From Syntrophaceae bacterium UBA3084 (GTDB taxonomy: Bacteria; Desulfobacterota; Syntrophia; Syntrophales; UBA6807): a stretch of 15,202 bases of DNA. This document shows positions 1 through 7,819 of this stretch, one piece after another (the stretch's first letter is position 1; each line of letters begins with the position of its first letter). The notes under the pieces are model-generated. The model worked only from the letters and a program-made list of their open reading frames with translations. It did not search any database and was not told the DNA's origin. The translations under genes and the position numbers were made by a program. The DNA is taken from contig DFBI01000137.1 in the NCBI GenBank assembly GCA_002367335.1, forward strand, positions 1 through 15,202, written 5' to 3'.

Positions 1-57
1 TTTAAAAAGGCTGCAATGAATAAGCAGAATTGTTGCGGTATCCTTGGAGGTGACAAA

Positions 58-321
58 ATGAAAAGCGTTCAAATAAAATCCCATGTTGGCAAAGACGGCA
101 TTTTACGCTTGCAGGTACCGGTGGATATATCGGACCAGGAGATGGAAGTATTATTAGTGCTGCAACCTGTTGGTAAGAAGACATCTGATATGCCGGAGTC
201 GTCTGGATGGCCGCCTGATTTTTTCAAAATCACTGCCGGAGCATTCAAGGACAATCCCTTGAAAAGAGAAGCTCAGGGTGAATACGAGATTCGGATTTTT
301 TACAAGACCACCAATAACTGA
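58..321 (+). CDS. Orphan antitoxin-like small protein (87 aa), altered C-terminus
   Basis: I start this at the ATG at 58 because GGAGG lies at 46-50 with a 7-nt gap. An in-frame ATG at 16 would add 14 residues and has no visible ribosome site. The protein opens MKSVQIKSHVGKDGILRLQVPV and carries GWPPDFFKITAGAF at residues 50-63, then PLKREAQGEYEIR. From memory this matches a family of short antitoxin-like proteins encoded just before PIN-domain toxins, which normally end soon after GEYE with an acidic tail. Here the tail is IFYKTTNN instead, and no PIN gene follows; the SNF2 gene begins 16 nt later. The likely reading is an antitoxin whose last codons and partner toxin were lost at an insertion junction near 295-337. 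It could still be expressed, possibly as an orphan DNA-binding protein. The family assignment is recognition only. Confidence 0.5.
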   Translation: MKSVQIKSHVGKDGILRLQVPVDISDQEMEVLLVLQPVGKKTSDMPESSGWPPDFFKITAGAFKDNPLKREAQGEYEIRIFYKTTNN

Positions 322-337
322 TTCTTGAAAAGTAAAA

Positions 338-3238
338 ATGACAGGAAACGCCACCATAACCCCATACCACGCCAAATATTTTGCCTACGAGCTGACAAAG
401 CGCAGTTCATCTAATAGCATTGAAAAGCTTGCCTCATCGCTTCTCGATGCCCAGGTAGATTTGAATCCACACCAGGTGGAGGCGGCCTTATTTGCGTTCA
501 GCTCCCCTCTTTCCAAAGGAGCAATATTGGCCGATGAGGTAGGATTAGGAAAGACCATTGAAGCAGGCATGGTTATTTCTCAGAAGTGGGCAGAGCGGAA
601 AAGAAAGATTCTGATTATCGTGCCGTCCAATCTGCGTAAACAGTGGAATCAGGAATTGCTGGACAAGTTCTTTATCCCTTCACTTCTACTGGAGACATCC
701 TCCTTTAATAAGGAAATAAAAAAGGGGAATTTAAACCCCCTTGTTCAGGATGAAATCGTAATCTGCTCATACCATTTTGCGCGGGCGAAGGAGCCTTATA
801 TCTCGCAAATAGACTGGGATTTAGTAGTAATCGACGAAGCCCATCGTTTAAGAAACGTTTACAAGCCGACAAACAAGATTGCCAATGCCATCAAAAGGGC
901 TGTAGCTCACGCGCCCAAGATTCTTTTGACGGCAACGCCTCTCCAGAACTCCCTTTTGGAGCTGTACGGCCTGGTCAGTATTATTGATGATTATACTTTT
1001 GGAGATCTCAAGAGCTATAAAAATCAATTCACGCGGATTACCGGTGATGATATCTTTTATGATCTCAAAGAACGGCTCAAGCCAGTATGTAAGAGAACGC
1101 TTCGCAGACAGGTCCTTGAATACATCAAATTTACAAACAGAACAGCCATTACACAGGAATTTTTCCCCACCCCGGAGGAACAACAGCTCTACGATCTTGT
1201 TTCATCCTATCTGCAGCGCGATAAACTTTATGCCCTTCCTTCAAGTCAGCGGTCGTTAATGACCTTGATTCTCAGGAAACTCCTGGCGTCATCAACCTTT
1301 GCCATTGCAGGGACATTAGAGGGCCTGGCTTATAAACTGGAAAATGAGTTAATAAGAAACAATCAGCAAGCGGAAATGCAAACAACCATTTCCGAAGATT
1401 ATGAAACCTATGAAGAAGTAGATGATGAATGGCGGGATGAAAACGAAAATGGAGAGGAATCTCCTGATGTAGAAGAAAGGCAATACACAGCCGAAGAGAT
1501 AAAAGAGATTAAGGAAGAAATTCGTGACCTGAGAGAATTTCACAAGCTTGCACGTTCCATCATGCGTAATGCAAAAGGCGGTGTTCTGCTGACGGCCCTG
1601 AAAAATGGTTTTGCAGAGGCAGAGCGATTGGGCGCAAATAAAAAGGCCCTCATATTTACCGAATCGCGTCGCACACAGACCTACCTGCAGGAAATTCTCG
1701 ACAAATCCGAGTATGCAGGAAAGATCGTCTTATTCAACGGCACCAATGCTGATCCAAGATCACGTGAAATCTACCGGAACTGGCTGAATAAAAATCAAGG
1801 CACTGACCGGATAACCGGATCAAAAACAGCCGACAAAAGAGCCGCAATCGTTGATTATTTCAGAGATGAAGCGATCATTATGATAGCCACTGAAGCAGCC
1901 GCAGAAGGACTCAACTTGCAGTTCTGTTCATTGGTTGCCAATTATGACCTTCCGTGGAACCCCCAGCGTATCGAGCAGAGAATAGGCCGTTGTCACCGGT
2001 ATGGCCAGAAATATGATGTCGTGGTCGTCAACTTTCTCAATAAAAAGAACGCTGCTGACAAGCGGGTCTATGAGCTTCTGTCGGAAAAATTCAGGCTTTT
2101 CAGCGGTGTGTTCGGGGCGAGTGACGAGGTTCTCGGAAGCATTGAATCAGGCGTTGATTTTGAAAAGCGAATTGCCCAAATATATCAGAGCTGCCGAACA
2201 CCCGAAGACATACAGTCCGCATTTGATCAACTCCAAGCAGAACTGGACGAGCAGATCGAAGATCAATTCAAGACAACACGTCAAAAACTGCTGGAATCTT
2301 TTGACGAAGAAGTGCATGAGAAATTACGTGTCAATCTCCGGGAGAGTCATGAGTATTTAAACAAATATGAAAACTGGCTCTGGCAGATTACACGATTTTA
2401 TCTTGACTCATACGCCCGTTTTGACGGAGGGGAACACTCCTTTACCCTTATTAAAAATCCCTTCCCGAATGAAACAATACACCCCGGCCCATATCGGATC
2501 GGCAAGAACATTGAAGATGCCAATATCTATAGAGTTGGTCATCCATTAGCCCAACGTATTATTGATCAATGCAAAGAAAAGAAATTGCCGGATACTGAGC
2601 TTGTTTTCCAATATTCCGATGCACCCGCAAAGATCTCCGTTATAGAGCCCATCATTGGTATGTCTGGCTGGCTGAGTGCCGTGAATATGACAATTACATC
2701 CTTTGAAACAGAAGACTATGTGCTGCTTGCCGGTATATGTGATGATAGCGCAGTGCTTGATGAGGAACAGTGCCGGCGTTTATTTTCCCTTCCCGCTACG
2801 CTCTCGCCGTTTGAAAAACGTGATAGTTTAAATAAACCAAAAGAGCAACTGGAACAGATGCTTTTCGCTGAAGAAGCCACTATATTGCGGACTATAGCTG
2901 AGCGAAATGCCGATTTCTTTGATACGGAAATGGAGAAGCTGGACAAGTGGGCGGAAGATATAAAAAACAGTCTGGAGATCAAACTGAAAGAACTGGACAA
3001 GGACATAAAATTCCGCAAGACCGAATCAAAGAAGATTCTCAAGCTTGAGGAAAAGGTAAAGGCACAACGCGAAATCAAAGAGCTGGAAAGAAAAAGAAAC
3101 GAGATGCGCATGAATCTTTATCAGGCACAGGATGAAGTGGAAGATAAAAAGGAAAAACTTCTTGACGATGTTGAGGCGCGGTTACAGCAAAACATCAAAA
3201 AGGAAAAGTTGTTTTTTACCAAATGGAAGGTTATATAA
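338..3238 (+). CDS. SNF2-family helicase of a restriction/defence cluster (966 aa)
   Basis: This is a superfamily 2 ATPase of the SNF2/RapA type, expected to be a DNA translocase. Visible motifs are Q-motif-like LNPHQVEA at 42-49, Walker A DEVGLGKT at 66-73, DEAH at 166-169, LLTATPLQN (motif III) at 196-204, and the second RecA lobe with ALIFTESR near 437-444. Motif V-VI covers EAAAEGLNLQ (519-528) and PQRIEQRIGRCHRYGQ (542-557). A strongly acidic, low-complexity insert at about 350-400 separates the lobes. The last 100 residues (about 865-966) are charged heptad-like sequence, a probable coiled coil. It resembles the DrmD-type SNF2 proteins of class 1 DISARM in general build, but no drmA, drmB or drmC is present. 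The ribosome site before the ATG is weak, so translation may depend on read-in from the upstream small gene. The adenine methyltransferase follows after 69 bp, which suggests one operon. Confidence 0.88.
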   Translation: MTGNATITPYHAKYFAYELTKRSSSNSIEKLASSLLDAQVDLNPHQVEAALFAFSSPLSKGAILADEVGLGKTIEAGMVISQKWAERKRKILIIVPSNLRKQWNQELLDKFFIPSLLLETSSFNKEIKKGNLNPLVQDEIVICSYHFARAKEPYISQIDWDLVVIDEAHRLRNVYKPTNKIANAIKRAVAHAPKILLTATPLQNSLLELYGLVSIIDDYTFGDLKSYKNQFTRITGDDIFYDLKERLKPVCKRTLRRQVLEYIKFTNRTAITQEFFPTPEEQQLYDLVSSYLQRDKLYALPSSQRSLMTLILRKLLASSTFAIAGTLEGLAYKLENELIRNNQQAEMQTTISEDYETYEEVDDEWRDENENGEESPDVEERQYTAEEIKEIKEEIRDLREFHKLARSIMRNAKGGVLLTALKNGFAEAERLGANKKALIFTESRRTQTYLQEILDKSEYAGKIVLFNGTNADPRSREIYRNWLNKNQGTDRITGSKTADKRAAIVDYFRDEAIIMIATEAAAEGLNLQFCSLVANYDLPWNPQRIEQRIGRCHRYGQKYDVVVVNFLNKKNAADKRVYELLSEKFRLFSGVFGASDEVLGSIESGVDFEKRIAQIYQSCRTPEDIQSAFDQLQAELDEQIEDQFKTTRQKLLESFDEEVHEKLRVNLRESHEYLNKYENWLWQITRFYLDSYARFDGGEHSFTLIKNPFPNETIHPGPYRIGKNIEDANIYRVGHPLAQRIIDQCKEKKLPDTELVFQYSDAPAKISVIEPIIGMSGWLSAVNMTITSFETEDYVLLAGICDDSAVLDEEQCRRLFSLPATLSPFEKRDSLNKPKEQLEQMLFAEEATILRTIAERNADFFDTEMEKLDKWAEDIKNSLEIKLKELDKDIKFRKTESKKILKLEEKVKAQREIKELERKRNEMRMNLYQAQDEVEDKKEKLLDDVEARLQQNIKKEKLFFTKWKVI

Positions 3239-3273
3239 AATGACCGGGCAGTGACCAAGTAGTGACTATGTCT
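3234..3273 (+). promoter_or_regulatory. Three helically phased TGACY repeats before the methyltransferase gene
   Basis: Between the SNF2 stop and the methyltransferase start, TGACC (3241), TGACC (3252) and TGACT (3263) recur at exactly 11-bp steps, and the first two 11-mers share 8 of 11 bases. A TATAAA box (3234-3239) overlaps the SNF2 stop codon immediately before them; its best upstream partner is a poor TTGTTT at 3209-3214. The arrangement resembles an operator of one-turn-spaced half-sites just downstream of a weak internal promoter, as might set methyltransferase dosage. No DNA-binding regulator is encoded in this operon apart from the antitoxin-like protein at its head. The repeats are short, so coincidence remains possible. 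Confidence 0.28.
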
Positions 3274-3307
3274 TAAACCGGCAAAGATAAAAGACCTGAG
3301 GTAGCCG

Positions 3308-4954
3308 ATGTCCAAAAAACAAAGACTGGAACTTACCTGGATAGGAAAGGAAACCCAGCCGAAGCTGGAGCCGAGAATCCTCATTGAGGACCCTGAGAAA
3401 TCCTACGGCGATAAGAACAGCGAAAACATGCTGATATACGGTGACAATCTCCTTGCGCTGAAGGCGCTGGAGCAGGATTTTGCGGGGGAGATCAAGTGCG
3501 TCTATATCGATCCGCCGTATAACACGGGAAATGCCTTTGAGCATTATGACGACGGGTTGGAACATTCGCTTTGGTTAAGCCTTATAAAACCTCGCCTTGA
3601 ATTGTTGAGAACGCTTCTTTCCGATGATGGAAGCATCTGGATTTCAATTGATGATGATGAATCACACTATTTGAAAGTGCTGTGTGATGAAATATTCGGG
3701 CGCAGAAACTTTGTGGCCAATGTTATTTGGCAAAAGAAATATTCTCCTCAAAATGATGCGAAATGGTTAAGTGATAGCCACGATCATATTCTTGTATATG
3801 GTAAAAACAAAGAACGATGGAGGCCAAACCTTCTACCAAGAACTGATGAAGCAAACAAACGATACAAAAACTTTGACAACGATCCAAGGGGATTATGGAA
3901 ATCAAGTGGTTTGGATGTAAAAACGTATTCTACGGCTTATGATTACCCTATAAAAACACCGTCTGGTAGAATTGTGACACCCCCTAAAGGGTATTGTTGG
4001 AGAGTATCAAAAGAAAGATTACAGGAGCTTATTAATGATAATCGGATATGGTTTGGTAAGGATGGGAATAATGTACCAGCTATAAAGAGATTTTTAGCTG
4101 AAGTACAAGAAGGAATGGTGTGTAAAACTATCTGGTTGCGTAATGAAGTAGGTGACAACCAAGAGGCAAAAAAAGAAACAAAGGATATTAACGATGTCGA
4201 AGTATTTGCAACCCCAAAACCAGAGCGGTTAATCCAGCGTATTCTTACACTGGCTTCAAACGAAGGTGACTGGGTCCTCGATTCCTTTCTCGGCTCCGGG
4301 ACAACCTCCGCCGTCGCCCATAAAATGGGCCGCAAATGGATAGGGATCGAACTGGGTGAACATTGCCACACCCATTGCCTTCCCCGCCTGAAAAAAGTGG
4401 CGGATGGAACCGATCAGGGCGGCATCTCAAAATCGGAAAACTGGAAAGGCGGAGGCGGATTCAAATACTACTATCTTGCCCCCAGCCTGCTCAAGGAAGA
4501 CAAGCACGGCAACTGGGTGATTGATGAACGATACAATGCGGATATGCTGGCGGCTGCCATGGCAAAGCACGAGGGATTCAAATACAATCCCGATGAAGAG
4601 ATTTACTGGAAACAGGGACAATCAACGGAAAAAGACTTTATCTTTACCACTACGCAGTTTGTCACCGTTGAGACTCTGGACAAAATCAGGGAGGAAATGA
4701 AGCCCGGCGAAAGCCTGCTCATCTGCTGCAAATCATTTCAGAAAGCCTGCGAAAATCAATATTCGGAAATCACCGTCAAAAAAATACCGGGGATGCTCCT
4801 CGGCCGATGCGAATTCGGCAGGGAGGATTATAGTTTTACTATCGTTGCCATGCCAGTCGACCCTGATGCCCCTGATTTCGTGCCGTCGGGTCCTGGAAAA
4901 GAAACACCAGGGAAAAAGAAAAAGAGCGCTATGGAACAGGAAGAACTTTTTTGA
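3308..4954 (+). CDS. mod: Type III-like Mod: beta-class N6-adenine DNA methyltransferase (548 aa)
   Basis: It transfers methyl from S-adenosylmethionine to adenine N6 in a specific DNA site, and would both modify host DNA and supply target recognition for the Res partner. Catalytic motif IV DPPYNTG is at 68-74 and SAM-binding motif I LDSFLGSGTT at 324-333, the IV-before-I order of beta-class enzymes. VFATPKPERLIQRIL (299-313) precedes motif I, as in Mod proteins. The intervening region (about 140-300) is the expected target-recognition domain. It is visibly AT-rich (33-38% G+C in sampled lines) while the flanks are 52-65%, suggesting a swapped recognition module. A C-terminal domain (about 385-525) ends in a lysine-rich linker and MEQEELF. 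The length is a little short of classical Mod (about 600-680 aa). The start is supported by CTGAGG at 3296-3301, 6 nt upstream. The res gene follows closely. Confidence 0.9.
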   Translation: MSKKQRLELTWIGKETQPKLEPRILIEDPEKSYGDKNSENMLIYGDNLLALKALEQDFAGEIKCVYIDPPYNTGNAFEHYDDGLEHSLWLSLIKPRLELLRTLLSDDGSIWISIDDDESHYLKVLCDEIFGRRNFVANVIWQKKYSPQNDAKWLSDSHDHILVYGKNKERWRPNLLPRTDEANKRYKNFDNDPRGLWKSSGLDVKTYSTAYDYPIKTPSGRIVTPPKGYCWRVSKERLQELINDNRIWFGKDGNNVPAIKRFLAEVQEGMVCKTIWLRNEVGDNQEAKKETKDINDVEVFATPKPERLIQRILTLASNEGDWVLDSFLGSGTTSAVAHKMGRKWIGIELGEHCHTHCLPRLKKVADGTDQGGISKSENWKGGGGFKYYYLAPSLLKEDKHGNWVIDERYNADMLAAAMAKHEGFKYNPDEEIYWKQGQSTEKDFIFTTTQFVTVETLDKIREEMKPGESLLICCKSFQKACENQYSEITVKKIPGMLLGRCEFGREDYSFTIVAMPVDPDAPDFVPSGPGKETPGKKKKSAMEQEELF

Positions 4955-4989
4955 TTAATGTGCCGTAATAAAACCGGGAGACAATGACA

Positions 4990-7668
4990 ATGGATCGTAT
5001 CGCGACTTCCATCAAAAACCGCTTGAGCCTGAGGGCACCCCAGGCAGAAAGTCTGGCAATACTTACCGATCTGGTCGGCAAATTGACCCTGCAGAAAGAC
5101 GTCGATCTGCAAATCGCGCTTGACAAGGTAAAGAGTGCATATCCGACATGTACGGATTTTGAAAGAGATTTTACATCTATCTGTTTTGCCCTGGCAACCG
5201 GTGTCGGTAAGACCCGTCTCATGGGTGCGTTTATTGCCTATCTGTATCTGCATAAAGGAATTAAGAACTTCTTTGTGCTGGCGCCCAACCTCACTATTTA
5301 TAACAAGCTTATTGATGATTTTTCGCTGCCAAACAGCCCCAAATATGTCTTTCAGGGTATTGGTGAATTTGCGACGATGAGGCCTCGCATAATTACAGGT
5401 GATAACTACCGGTATGCTTCCCAGACAACCATGTTCGATTCCGAAGTTCATATCAACGTCTTCAATATATCAAAGATCAACGCAGAAACAAGGGGCGGGA
5501 GTATGCCGCGGATCAAGCGGCTTTCAGAATACCTGGGAGATTCTTATTTCAATTATCTTTCCAATCTCGACGATCTTGTATTGCTCATGGATGAATCCCA
5601 TCACTATCGCGCGGACAGGGGAATGGAGGTTATCAACGAATTAAACCCAATTCTCGGATTAGAGCTGACGGCAACTCCACAAGTGGAAAGGGGACAAAAC
5701 ACAATCAAATTCAAAAACGTCGTGTATGAATATTCGCTGGCAAAGGCGATTCCTGATGGATTTGTCAAAGAGCCTGCTGTGGCTACACGCAAAGACTTTG
5801 ATCCTACACATTATTCTGCGGAAGAGCTTGACAGGATTAAAATGGAAGACGGCATACGAATCCACGAAGACACCAAAGTGGCCCTTGACATATACTCGCG
5901 GGACAATAAAACACAGCAGGTAAAACCCTTCGTTCTTGTCGTTGCCAAAGATACCGACCATGCAGGCAGGTTGAAAGAACTGATTACCTCCAATGCATTT
6001 TTTGAGGGGAATTATGCCGATAAAGTCATGGAAATTCACTCTGTTCAAAGTGGAGCGGAAAAGGAAAAAAATATTGCCCTGCTCGTTTCGCTGGAGAACC
6101 CCGACAACAAAATAGAAATCGTAATCCATGTAAATATGCTCAAAGAAGGTTGGGATGTGACAAATCTTTATACGATTATACCTTTGCGGACTGCGGCATC
6201 AACAACACTGCGGGAACAGACAATAGGACGGGGATTGCGCCTGCCTTACGGAAAGAGAACTGGAAACGATAAGGTTGATAAACTGACGATTGTAGCGCAC
6301 GATAAATTTCAGGAAATCATTGATATAGCGAATGATCCCGGATCAATTATCAAAAAGGAGAATATCATTGAAATCGATCCGGGGGACATAGTTCAGAAGA
6401 AGGAAGTAATTACGTCTCTTTCAAATGTCGAAGAAAAATTTAAGGAAGCCCGAGCACGCATTGAAGATATTGTCGAACCGGAAGAAAAAAGGAAGGCATG
6501 GATCAGCCTTGAACTGAAGCAGACAATACTCGATATCCTTCCTGAGCTGAACAGAGAAGCAAAAAATGTCAATGAGCTTACGAGAACGGAGATCAAGGAA
6601 ATTGCCATCGACAAAATAAAGCGCAAGATATACGGCGATCCTCAACAGTCTTTGTTCGCCTCAGAGGCGATAGCTGAAGTTGAAAAAGTATATGAATCAG
6701 TTGTGGTTGATTTTGCGGACAATATTATCGAAATCCCAAGAATTACGATCCAGCAGAGCGATGATGTACTGTCGGGATTCAAGGATTTTGACCTTGACAC
6801 CGGAAGTTTGAATTACCAGTCTGTATCTGAAGAGATTTTGATTAAAAAACTTCGTGAGCAGGAAAACAGCACGGATATTGTTATAGGAAAAGGCAGGATT
6901 ATTCCTGATAGTCTTGAAAATATCATAGTAAACGAACTTATCAACTTCCCGGAGATAGACTACGATAGCCAATCTGATATGCTATTCAAATTGGCGGGCC
7001 AGGCCATTGAAAAGTTCAGGACATATCTTGTTGAAGACGATGTTACCAATGTTGCGCAATATCACAAAAAAGAAATCGGAAACTATATCTATGCACAGAT
7101 GATGGACCATTTCTATTATGAAATGCCGGGGTTTATAAAAACTACAGCGCGCCCTTTTACAAAAATAGAAGAGCATAATTTCTCAAAATACACAGAGGAT
7201 AATATCTATCATTACGCGGAAACAATTACGCCAACCAACTCCATACCGTCTAAGGTATTCAGCGGTTTCAAGAAGGCCTGTCATAATCTTTATAAATTCG
7301 ATTCTAAAACGGAAAAAGACTTTGCCTGGATACTGGAAAATGACAAGTCGGTTTTAAAGTGGCTTCGCCCTGCCGAGAAGCAGTTCCATATTTATTGGAA
7401 CCATGATTCGCGACGTTATCATCCCGATTTTGTGGTTGAAACAGATAATATTATCTACCTGGTTGAAACAAAAAAAGAAGGTGATATTAATTCATCGGAT
7501 GTTCAGGAAAAGGCACGGGCAGCAGATCAGTATTGTGCCCATGCAACAGAATACACAACCCGCAACGGTGGCAAGCCTTGGAAATACGTTTTAATCCCCC
7601 ACAATGCCGTCATGGGAAACATGAGCGTCGAATATCTCATGAAGAATTTTGAGTATAAAGATGGGTAA
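4990..7668 (+). CDS. res: Type III-like Res: DEAD/DEAH helicase with PD-(D/E)XK nuclease (892 aa)
   Basis: This is the ATP-dependent restriction partner of the Mod protein: an SF2 motor that translocates on unmodified DNA, with a C-terminal endonuclease. Counting from the ATG at 4984, the motifs are Walker A ATGVGKTR at 71-78, DESH at 203-206, LTATP at 228-232, MLKEGWDVTN (motif V) at 385-394 and QTIGRGLRL (motif VI) at 412-420. The nuclease core HPDF-x11-ETKK at 813-831 supplies D815, E828 and K830. I prefer the second ATG at 4990, because GGGAG at 4976-4980 lies 9 nt before it but only 3 nt before the ATG at 4984; this shortens the protein by two residues. No frameshift is visible and all catalytic residues are present, so the enzyme looks intact. 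It is probably the last gene of the SNF2-mod-res operon; about 150 bp without a gene follow. Confidence 0.9.
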   Translation: MDRIATSIKNRLSLRAPQAESLAILTDLVGKLTLQKDVDLQIALDKVKSAYPTCTDFERDFTSICFALATGVGKTRLMGAFIAYLYLHKGIKNFFVLAPNLTIYNKLIDDFSLPNSPKYVFQGIGEFATMRPRIITGDNYRYASQTTMFDSEVHINVFNISKINAETRGGSMPRIKRLSEYLGDSYFNYLSNLDDLVLLMDESHHYRADRGMEVINELNPILGLELTATPQVERGQNTIKFKNVVYEYSLAKAIPDGFVKEPAVATRKDFDPTHYSAEELDRIKMEDGIRIHEDTKVALDIYSRDNKTQQVKPFVLVVAKDTDHAGRLKELITSNAFFEGNYADKVMEIHSVQSGAEKEKNIALLVSLENPDNKIEIVIHVNMLKEGWDVTNLYTIIPLRTAASTTLREQTIGRGLRLPYGKRTGNDKVDKLTIVAHDKFQEIIDIANDPGSIIKKENIIEIDPGDIVQKKEVITSLSNVEEKFKEARARIEDIVEPEEKRKAWISLELKQTILDILPELNREAKNVNELTRTEIKEIAIDKIKRKIYGDPQQSLFASEAIAEVEKVYESVVVDFADNIIEIPRITIQQSDDVLSGFKDFDLDTGSLNYQSVSEEILIKKLREQENSTDIVIGKGRIIPDSLENIIVNELINFPEIDYDSQSDMLFKLAGQAIEKFRTYLVEDDVTNVAQYHKKEIGNYIYAQMMDHFYYEMPGFIKTTARPFTKIEEHNFSKYTEDNIYHYAETITPTNSIPSKVFSGFKKACHNLYKFDSKTEKDFAWILENDKSVLKWLRPAEKQFHIYWNHDSRRYHPDFVVETDNIIYLVETKKEGDINSSDVQEKARAADQYCAHATEYTTRNGGKPWKYVLIPHNAVMGNMSVEYLMKNFEYKDG

Positions 7669-7692
7669 CCCTTGCACGATTTTACGAAATAA

Positions 7693-7713
7693 CCTCCCAG
7701 TACCTTTGGGAGG
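7693..7713. terminator. Perfect 7-bp hairpin after the res gene
   Basis: CCTCCCA (7693-7699) and TGGGAGG (7707-7713) pair perfectly around a 7-nt loop, 24 bp beyond the res stop codon. Position suggests transcription termination for the restriction operon. However, no T-run follows on the + strand; reading the - strand, TTATTT follows instead. It may therefore be a processing or attenuation hairpin, or a protein-binding palindrome. Confidence 0.35.
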
Positions 7714-7738
7714 GCCCATCATGTGAAACGAGAAAATG

Positions 7739-7758
7739 AAAAAAAGGGGGGGTATTAT
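7739..7758 (+). promoter_or_regulatory. A7G7 homopolymer tract next to a -10-like box upstream of the HerA-like gene
   Basis: Seven A (7739-7745) run straight into seven G (7746-7752), followed directly by TATTAT (7753-7758), a 5/6 match to the sigma70 -10 box. The nearest -35-like hexamer, GTGAAA (7723-7728, 4/6), is 24 nt upstream, about 7 nt too far for an efficient promoter. Tracts of this kind inside a promoter spacer can change length by slippage and so switch transcription. Here that is inference only; the tract is modest and neither box is perfect. Confidence 0.25.
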
Positions 7759-7819
7759 TACAAAGGTGATGATATCCATGTCCGCATAATCACTTGTTGG
7801 GTTTCTTGAGAGGTAAACA

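Noticed and set aside
4984..4989. ATG at 4984 as the res start
   Set aside because: Only 3 nt separate it from GGGAG; the ATG at 4990 has a normal 9-nt gap.
4828..5451. A 207-codon open frame on the minus strand across the mod-res junction
   Set aside because: It overlaps the strongly supported mod 3' end and res 5' end, has no recognisable motifs, and would be antisense to two conserved genes.
338..7668. A DISARM or BREX system
   Set aside because: The SNF2 protein is DrmD-like, but DrmA, DrmB, DrmC and all BREX core genes (pglZ, brxC, pglX) are absent; the partners are Mod and Res.
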